Part shown: positions 56,970-64,000 of the stretch, piece after piece
Layout of the letters: each line of letters opens with the position of its first letter
Numbering within the stretch: the first letter of the stretch is position 1
DNA from: Cryptomeria japonica
Taxonomy: Eukaryota; Streptophyta; Pinopsida; Cupressales; Cupressaceae
Assembly: GCF_030272615.1 (NCBI RefSeq)
Contig: NC_081405.1
Coordinates: forward strand, 160,476,317 to 160,540,316
DNA: 64,000 nucleotides
Reading direction: 5' to 3'
The notes under the pieces: generated by a model
Seen by the model: only the letters and a program-made list of their open reading frames with translations
The model's database searches: none
What the model was told of the DNA's origin: nothing
Program-made: the position numbers and the translations under genes

Positions 56970-57491
56970 TGTTAGAAATTAGGATCTAAGGATACTAATC
57001 ATTATAAACAAGATTATAAGGTAAATGAAATATGAAACATACACGCAAAATGTATACATTACACAAGATATACATGAGGAAAACCCTTTCGGGTAAAAAA
57101 ACCCCGTAAAGCATCATTTAATTAAAACACTTACAAATATAGTCTATAATAAAATAGACATGAACCTGGGGACACTCCTCCAATACTTCCACATGGCCAA
57201 TAATACCTCATATGCATAGTGATACAACTCACCATAAAGCTCCAAATTCACACACCTCTCAAATGAGAGAGAACCTCCTTAAATATAGGAGGAAGGGTGA
57301 CTTCACTAGTCACACCTTTTCAATAACCCCCACTCATAAATAATTAATAATCTAATAGTTATTAGATTATAATTATTTCAAATGGGATATGCTTATAAAG
57401 CATATAATATATAAGGTTTTATAACCTTATAATAGAACATTATATATAAATGTTATAAGGATGTGATCCCTAATAACATTATGTTCTAACA
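56970..57491 (-). repeat. Element E 5' LTR
   Basis: 522 bp, nearly identical to 52013-52534 (about seven substitutions, no length change). It would hold the E promoter. Confidence 0.93.
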
Positions 57492-58493
57492 AAACCCAAA
57501 TGGGAAAAACCACGATGAGATGAAACTCACAAGTAACTATCTACAGAATAGTAACCAGACCGGTTAAGGTCATACAATGTTCTTTACCAGAACAGATCAT
57601 GTTAATAATCTCAATCTTTGTTAGGAGATAAGTTTGATTAAAGACTACCTTGTGAGAGGATTTCAGATCCACAGATGTGAATCACCTTGTTAGAGGATTT
57701 ACAAAGGCTTTTCTGGGCCTACCTAGTTAAGGGTTTCTGACTTGTCAAAGATGTGAGTAATCAACAAGTGAATGATCCAGCAAATGGCACAGTCTGCTTG
57801 ATTAGATCCATGGTACCTCATTTCTAATGCATTTCAACATTACTTTAGTCTTCAATAAATCCACACTCTGTTACAGCACATAGACTTGATCTTCTCTGTT
57901 AAGTTTGCACATACAAGAACTCATCAACCACCAAAAACCCTAACAACTACACTCCTTAAAACCCTAGACATGATGTCCTTAAAAAGGAATCTGATTTCAT
58001 ATTGGTCCAATAGGATTACATTGCAAGTTCCCAGGTTCAGTGTATCTAGACACATTTGGTAACACGGTACAAATTCACCGTCAAAGTGTCGGTGGATGGT
58101 AACTCATCACAAGAATATACCGATTGGTAACTCATCACAGAGTATTATCGGTTTATACAACTTTACTAATTACCGGTTGGTAACTCGGAGTAATAGTGGT
58201 TTAATTATTAAACAGATTACCAGTTTGACAAAAATGAAGACTGGTAAAATGATAACTACCGCTTTTAGTTTCTTTGCTTCGTTCCGCTTGAGATCCTCGA
58301 ATCGCTTGAGGTCTTCACGCCGCTTGAGATCAGTAAACACTTTCTGCAAAACACCGATAGTCTAAAGACTACAACATAATATCGGTTTGGAGCAAATACC
58401 GGTTGAGCATAATTCACACATTCAAAAAGTGATCTCATAGCAAGTGTGTGTCCATCAATGACAATCACAACATAATCATCAAAAATGTCAACA

Positions 58494-59827
58494 ATGTAAA
58501 GTAGTAGGGGTTTTCCTAGGATAGGTAGAATCAATAGTAGTGGATTCAAAAGGTAGTTTTTCATAATTTGAAAGGCCTGTTGAGACTTATCATCCCATTT
58601 GAACTTTATATTCTTATGGAAGAGATGTTGAAAAGGATGACATTTATCTGCAAGTTGTGCAATGAATTTGTGTATCGATTGAAGTCTTCCTTGTAGAGAC
58701 AAAATTTGACTAATATTCTTTGGTGGTGGCATCTCTAATATAGCTCTAACTTTGGTTGGATCTACTTGAATTCCTCTTTGTGAGACAATGTATCCAATGA
58801 GCTTCCCGAAGGTCACCCCAAAGACACATTTCTTAGGATTTATCCTAACTTTGTATTTTTCCAAACGTTCAAAAACCACTGATAGGATATCCAGATGTGT
58901 TTCTCTTGTTATTGACTTTCTTAGAAGATCATCAACGTAATCTTCCACAGTGACGTGCATGACATCATGAAAGATTGTCATCATTTCTCTTTGATATGTA
59001 TCACCCGCATTCTTTAATCTGAAGGGCATAACGTTCCAGCAAAAAGTACCCCAAGGACAGGTAAATGTTGTTTTATGTTGGTCTTCAGGTACTATTTTGA
59101 TTTGGTTATACCCAAATAATCCATCCATCAACGATAGCATTGAATGAGCAGTTGTAAGATCCACTATCAAATCAATGTTCGACAGCGGGAAATCATCTTT
59201 AGGACAAGCTTTATTGATGTGTCTAAAATCTGTACATATTCTGATACTACGATCTAGTTTACTGACAACTACCAAGATAGAGATCCATTCAAGGTAGTCA
59301 ATTGGTCTAATGAATCCCACATCCAACAATTTCTCCATCTCTACCTTGACCAATAGTGCCACTTGCAGATGCATCTTTCTCAACTTTTGTTTTATAGGTA
59401 TAGCTCCTAGAGTCACTCTCAAATTATGCATTACTAGTTCTGGGTCCAATCCAGGCATATCTGCATATGACCATGCAAAATTGATTTGTCACTCTGTGAA
59501 GAAACTTATGAATTTTGGTCTTTCCAATTTTGTCAGAGATTGTGCTAAGAATATGTTGTGTGAAACGTCCTCTGTACCAATATTTGTCTTGATAGTCTCT
59601 TCCACTAACATTGATGATTTCTCTTTATATGATGTCATAGGGAGAGTGTCAAACCTTCTATCCTCAAGCGCCTCAGAGATGTTTTCACCTTCAGATACAT
59701 CCTTTATTTTTACTTTTTTAGGGTCAGATAGCACCACAATGTGGTTTTCACCATAACACCCATGATTTGTTTTTATTTTTACACTTTTGGGACTAGAAGG
59801 TTTGGCATTCTGTCCAAGATATGTCAT
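58494..59827 (-). pseudogene. Element F reverse transcriptase and upstream linker
   Basis: One minus-strand frame from about 59827 to the D insertion at 58494, with a stop at 59489-59491 where the family has Trp. Landmarks: a linker with FAWSYADMPGLDPELVMH, then ICTDFRHINKACPKDDFPL, LSLMDGLFGYNQIKI, FTCPWGTFCWNVMPFRLKNA, and the catalytic VEDYVDDLL. The connection to RNase H ends GKPLLLYI at the insertion. This wording is typical of Tat gypsy elements. RT copies element RNA into DNA. Both motif C aspartates are present, but the interruption by D kills the gene. RNase H continues at 45246. Confidence 0.92.
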
Positions 59828-60768
59828 GATATCAAGTTCTATGATGTATCCTTCTTTGTGGTCCTCGATAGGTAGATCATTTCTTATGCCAAGGTAATCA
59901 ATAAAGGTGTCATCATTTTGAAAAGTGTCTAGTTGCAGAGTCTCTTGTTGGTCCCAATCAATGAGTTGTGGATGAACGAGGGGAAGGCCATCAATGTTCT
60001 CAAAGTCAATGAGAGGAAGGGTAAAGACACAAGAGTCTTCGGGTATCTCTATGCAATCATTGGGGTCATCGCTAGAGCTCTCCTAATCAGCCTCGATCGT
60101 AGACAAATCCAAATTGAAATCAATAGAGGGACACTCATCAATGGGAGTCTTCACTCTTCGTGGTTTTGACCTAGAACCTTGAGATGTTGAGGGTTTGGGA
60201 TCCCAAAATTTTTTTATCCATGGTTCTCCACTTTCATTCTTCTCTTGTGATGTAGACCCTGATAAAGTTACTTGACCAACTTTGGACTTTATGTTAAACT
60301 CTTCTTCTTTTGTGGGTTCCCTTGGTTCTCTAAATATTTTGGTGAGATCATAATCACTAGATGACTTATGTCAACCCCATTCCCATTTTTTAGATTTTGT
60401 GGAGTAGTGTTTCTTTTCTTGTTGGTCATTAGAATCTGTGATTTGCAATGCTTCTGTAGAACTAAGATTTCCTAATCTAAGGGGTATGAAGCCAAGTCCT
60501 TTGGAGCGCTTTCTTTTGTAACCCAAGAGGGCTTTTACCATCATATCTAAGTTTTTGCAAGAACTTTAATCCTTTTCCATACTTATCACATGGTATTTTG
60601 ATGTGATCTTATGTAGATTCTTCTTCACGTTCCTTATAAAGCATTTTGTGGAGATCTTCTTCTTCCATCTCACCCCATCTATAGAATATAATGGGATCCC
60701 ATTTTATGGTAATGGTGGATACTTTTTTAGAGATGTGTTCATCGATAATCTTTAGGAGAGCCCACTAT
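59828..60768 (-). pseudogene. Element F protease-RT linker, degraded
   Basis: Coding continues in changing minus-strand frames. DPNDCIEIPEDSCVFTLP is readable near 60010-60070 and DTFQNDDTFIDYLG near 59890-59935. Several stops. This acidic linker lies between protease and RT in Tat elements and has no catalytic motif. Confidence 0.6.
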
Positions 60769-61521
60769 TTATCTTAAAGAAATGGTTTGATTCAAAGTAT
60801 ATTCTCCCATGATTTTGTCCTTGTATTTTCCTTTAATGTCACCTTGTTTTAATGTGGAAGGTTTTAGTGATTCTAGATCAACATACACTGATGATGGAGT
60901 TTCTTCTCTATTGATTGGAATTATTTTTTCTAAACTTGATCCCAAGTTATTAGAATACATGAATGTATTTGGATCACCTCTTATTGTTACTTCAACTCCG
61001 TTGTAAGGGAATTTGATACATTGATGATATGTTGATGGTACTTCTCTCATTTCATGTATCCATGGACATTCCAAAAGTATGTTGTATATAAGATCTAAAT
61101 CGGGGACTTGACAAACCACATCCCTCTTGGTTGGCCCAATTCTCAAAGGTAAGGTGATCATTCCTTTGGATAAGTGTTCTTCGTTATCATATGTTTTGAT
61201 GGTGATCTTGTTCTTTGAATTCATATTTTGTTCAAAATATCCCAGTTGTTTAATAGTATTCAATGTACAAATATTTAGACCCTCTCCTCCATCTACCAAG
61301 ACTCGTTTGATGCAGTTTTTATGGAGAAAGGATTCTATATAGAGACATGCATTGCGTGGTTGGCATAGGGATACATCATCAGCTTCTGTGAATGTAAGGT
61401 AACATGGAGTGGAAAGGTATCCCACCATGGCTTGAAACTGACCCACATTCAGATCGGTGAGTACGGAGGTTTCTCTCAATGTTTTGTTAAGAATGGATTT
61501 ATGTGAAGGGGATATATGCAA
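60769..61521 (-). pseudogene. Element F protease region
   Basis: An open minus-strand stretch of 250 residues. FQAMVGYLSTPCYLTFTEAD leads to the retropepsin-like active site VLVDGGEGLNICTL, then GMITLPLRIGP and YNILLECPWIHEM, with VPSTYHQCIKFPY after it. The active-site Asp is present, but DGGS of the family reads DGGE and LLGRPW reads LLECPW. It would cleave the Gag-Pol precursor. The frame differs from the flanking pieces. Confidence 0.8.
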
Positions 61522-61556
61522 GAGCTCAAGGATAGAAATGAGGGCGGGTGTCTTCC

Positions 61557-62030
61557 CTAACCGATTAACAAGGACATACTCATTTTTGGTAGATGATGAG
61601 GTTGTAGTCTTGGGTGGAACATCTTGTAAGCTGACTTTACATTGATGGGTTGTGACATTACATTCAGAAGTTTCATCTTTTGAGGATGAGGAAGATGTAC
61701 AATGCCTTTTAAAACAACTTTACTTCTTTTGGTAGGTCCTTTGGGAGTTTTGTCCTTTATGATAATGGTAGAAACATAATACGACACTGAAATGTGGTTA
61801 ACGGTAGAATCATAATCATAGGACATCTTAGCATAGTTTGCTTGATTATCTATTTTGGCTTTTCTTTTATCATGTTTAGGGAATGGCTCCTTAAACATTG
61901 CATGTTCCTCATTGGAGGTATGACCATCAACTTCTATGTCACCCTTGTCAATAAGATCTTGTATAACATCCTTCAATCTATGAAAATTGCTAGTTAAGTG
62001 TCCTTTTCTCTTGTGATGCTCATAATACTC
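61557..62030 (-). pseudogene. Element F Gag C-terminal end
   Basis: From the C insertion border the minus strand reads EYYEHHKRKGHLTSNFHRLK, then DVIQDLIDKGDIEVDG. It matches the Gag-end zinc-binding motif of Tat elements, but both expected Cys positions are replaced by Tyr and Phe. It then runs through a basic linker to a stop at 61557. The N-terminal Gag lies beyond element C. Confidence 0.7.
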
Positions 62031-63577
62031 CGATAGTTTTGATACTTAATATAAGTACAGATCTAATAGCCAACAAGATGAGAGGGGGGGGGTGAATCAT
62101 ACAAACTTAATCATCCCTAAAAACATCAGATTCAACCTCGGTAACATGTATATCAGTAATATAACCCAAACTGTCAAACATGCAAACTCAAAAGCATATG
62201 AACATCATAAACCTCATAACACCATATTTAACATGGAAACCCAAATAGGGAAAAACCACTATGGGATTTTAGACCCACTAAGAAATATACTCTTCTAGAG
62301 TATACTCAGTTAAAAGAAAATCCTGTTAAAGATTACAAACACATTGCTAGATGTGACCCAGTTAAGGGATTTCCCTCAGAACTGTTACGATCTTCACTTT
62401 GTTAGAAGTGACCTTGTTAAAGGATTTCAAACATTCAATCAGAATGTCACCTTGCTAGAGGGTTTTACAAATAAGACTGTTAAGTCCACTCGGTTAAGAG
62501 ATTTTCTGTCACTTTCAGAAAATAACAGTAATAAAATCTATTTGCAACTTCACATCTAAAATGCTAAAGAAGATTCTTATTTGTTCAATACAATCTAGAC
62601 ATAGAACTAATCTTGTCTATCTGCTGGGCTTCTATACTCTATTATTCTAACAGGTCTTCAAGCTTCTGTGCTCGGTAATCACTATGTAGCATCCCTGTGC
62701 ATACACTTGCCCGTATACATTGTTTATCAATACTTTCCTATTTATAAACAATTAGGTAGCTGCTTAATCTCCTTGATCACATTTCCCATGATCAGTCATA
62801 GCCATCAGATCTTTAATCTTGTCTAGGTTCAATGCATCTTTCGATCTGAAAATGTTTTACCCCGCCTTGGAACTTGCATATTAGTCTTGGAACTTGTGCC
62901 AGGGTATTGCAGTTCAATCTGAGCTGTAGATCTTCATGCTGACTTTTCATTGCCTTAGATTCGTTAACAAACTTCATTCACGGCTCACCAATCATTGATC
63001 AGTTCTAGCTCATCAGCTTCCTTCATTAAATACCGCATGTAAACATTTAATGCATTTTGTTATAGCTCAGTTACAACTCAGTAACAACTTGATGAATACT
63101 AAACTTCACTTGGTAGACATTCCATCTTCATTAACCGATAGTGATAACCTTAGGGTTTACCAGCTAGGTTCTTTAGGGTTTACCGACTAGGTTCTTTGCT
63201 TGATAACATAGTATAGTATTAACCTTTACATTTTACAACATATGTATGATGTTAAAACAATAAAAAACATCATGATCTCATCATTGTCTGACTCGGTACT
63301 AGTTGCTCATTGAATACCTTATTCTTCTCCTTATTCATCATATTCTTTCCTGTGTCTTTTACCGACATCTTTATAATCTTCATATCATACTTCTCAAGAT
63401 ATGGCAACATCATACTGAATTAGAAAATCAATTTCTTGACATCAATGACAAAATAATAATATCAAGATAGTAAACATCTTTAATCATTTATATCCATAAT
63501 CATCAACAACCTTCTCAATATCCTTATTGAAATGCCAACAATCTTTCATTGTCTGTTATAAAGCTATGTTTCCAACA
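62031..63577 (-). repeat. Element C 3' LTR (same family as B)
   Basis: 1,547 bp matching the B LTRs along their length. The start is CGATAG where B has TGATGG, the end CCAACA. It has a G run (62084-62092), a stem-loop (62233-62259) and repeated units. It interrupts F Gag. Confidence 0.9.
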
Positions 63578-64000
63578 ATCTCCCCCTTTGGCATTGATGG
63601 AAAAACCAATTGATTTGACCTTAAAAGATTCGGATTTCTATGATTTTGAAATGCTGAAATGCTCTCCCCCATACATTAGACTTCTCCTGGTTTCAGTCTT
63701 CTTTCTAATCTGTAGTTTGCTCAGTTTTCTTTTAGTCTTCTCCCCTGATAGGTCTTCTTCCTCTATATATAGTAGTCTTCTCCCCCTTTGACAACAATTC
63801 CAAAAAGTAAATAACTAAAACATAATTACTTTCTGTAAGAAGTTATTTCATGTTGTTGTGTATCAATTGAGTCTCGGTCATAGTATTTGTTTTCAGTTCC
63901 AGTTCCCTATAATATTTCCTGTATTATTTTTGGTACACCTTTAGAAAACATCCTAAAGTGTAAAAATCAGCATCAACTCCCAAAAGATATTCATTAGAGT
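63578..64000 (-). mobile_element. Element C 3' internal end, running off the window
   Basis: Starts with the polypurine tract atctccccctttgg, with more tracts near 63663, 63739 and 63780. It matches B at 16369-16740. It stops before pol would begin. The rest of C, its 5' LTR and the F 5' end lie to the right. Confidence 0.88.

Larger units (their letters stand above)
52013..57491 (-). mobile_element. LTR element E carrying a Dof-like ORF, nested in D
   Basis: 5,479 bp with two 522-bp LTRs (52013-52534, 56970-57491) that I count as differing at about seven positions. Inverted ends TGTTAGAA...TTCTAACA, a primer-binding site, polypurine tracts, and exact target duplications aaacc (52008-52012, 57492-57496). 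No gag, protease, integrase or RT is readable in the 4.4-kb interior. It contains tandem repeats and, on the plus (antisense) strand, a zinc-finger ORF. This is a non-autonomous LARD-like element with probable captured host sequence, and the most recent layer of the nest. Confidence 0.92.
45247..58493 (-). mobile_element. Large pol-less LTR element D, nested in F
   Basis: LTRs 45247-46489 and 51814-58493 (the second enlarged by element E) with TGATGAATAC...CAACA ends, a tRNA-Met-like primer-binding site and polypurine tracts. Exact target duplications atgta lie at 45242-45246 and 58494-58498. Removing D and one copy rejoins the F RT/RNase H frame. The 5.3-kb interior encodes a coiled-coil zinc-knuckle protein and a second long ORF, but no protease, integrase or reverse transcriptase. 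It is therefore non-autonomous; LTR signatures ally it with A, B and H. Confidence 0.92.
51814..58493 (-). repeat. Element D 5' LTR, split by E
   Basis: LTR sequence at 51814-52012 and 57492-58493, interrupted by element E and its duplication. The sum is about 1.2 kb, matching the 3' copy apart from the minisatellite. E entered within the conserved stem-loop block (GTGGAAACC | C). Confidence 0.92.
31721..62030 (-). mobile_element. Tat-type Ty3/gypsy retrotransposon F, multiply interrupted
   Basis: Minus-strand element inserted in K. In sense order it shows the Gag end (62030), protease, reverse transcriptase and RNase H, a second archaeal-like RNase H, integrase with a GPY-type end, a long 3' region with an antisense plant-mobile-domain pseudogene and degenerate tandem repeats, a polypurine tract and a 3' LTR (31721-32460). 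The dual RNase H order and an antisense ORF before the 3' LTR are known features of the Tat lineage. D, G and C are inserted in it. The gag start and 5' LTR are to the right of the window. Without inserts the visible part is about 11 kb. Confidence 0.85.

Noticed and set aside
58265-58493. Extension of the F reverse transcriptase ORF past 58494
   Set aside because: This part lies in the D LTR; the frame is open by chance. The true continuation of F is at 45246.
1-64000. CRISPR arrays, operons or bacterial-type signals
   Set aside because: The tandem repeats found are LTR or element repeats without unique spacers, and the whole window is plant nuclear repeat DNA.

Overview
This is nuclear DNA of a large-genome land plant. 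It is AT-rich, has one eukaryotic tRNA gene, and is otherwise almost entirely retrotransposons stacked inside one another. I recognise no intact host protein gene. Long Ty1/copia LTRs, Tat-type Ty3/gypsy elements and plant L1-type LINEs fit a seed plant; a gymnosperm is my guess, not something the sequence proves. Element letters A to N are mine.

Layout. 1-2.6 kb: decayed minus-strand LINE (N). 3.12-3.19 kb: tRNA-Asp(GUC), minus strand. About 5.3-26.8 kb: remnant of an old copia-like element (M), split by copia element A (6434-25599, minus). A is itself split by a 5'-truncated LINE (L, 9427-13476, plus) and by copia element B (14837-22542, minus). 26.8-31.7 kb: 5' part of a plus-strand gypsy element (K), holding a solo LTR (J, 28859-30526). 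From 31721 to beyond 62030: minus-strand Tat-type gypsy element F. F carries a plus-strand plant-mobile-domain pseudogene in its 3' region and is broken by three insertions: G (35804-41597, Gag-only, holding solo LTR H), D (45247-58493, large and pol-less, holding E at 52013-57491), and C (from 62031 off the right edge).

The nesting M > K > F > D > E is five levels deep. It is supported by exact 5-bp target duplications for D (atgta), E (aaacc), H (taggt) and J (atgat), and by one-mismatch duplications for A and B. Reading frames on the two sides of B, D and J meet when the insert and one duplication copy are ignored.

Nearly all coding regions are broken by stops and frameshifts. A, B and F encode recognisable gag/pol parts. 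D and G have Gag-like ORFs but no polymerase. E has no recognisable retroviral gene but carries a Dof-like zinc-finger ORF on its antisense strand. D also has a long second ORF I cannot assign, and LINE L has an unexplained ORF downstream of its RNase H. These three cargo ORFs, and a stem-loop shared by the LTRs of several families with one paired base change, are the most interesting content.
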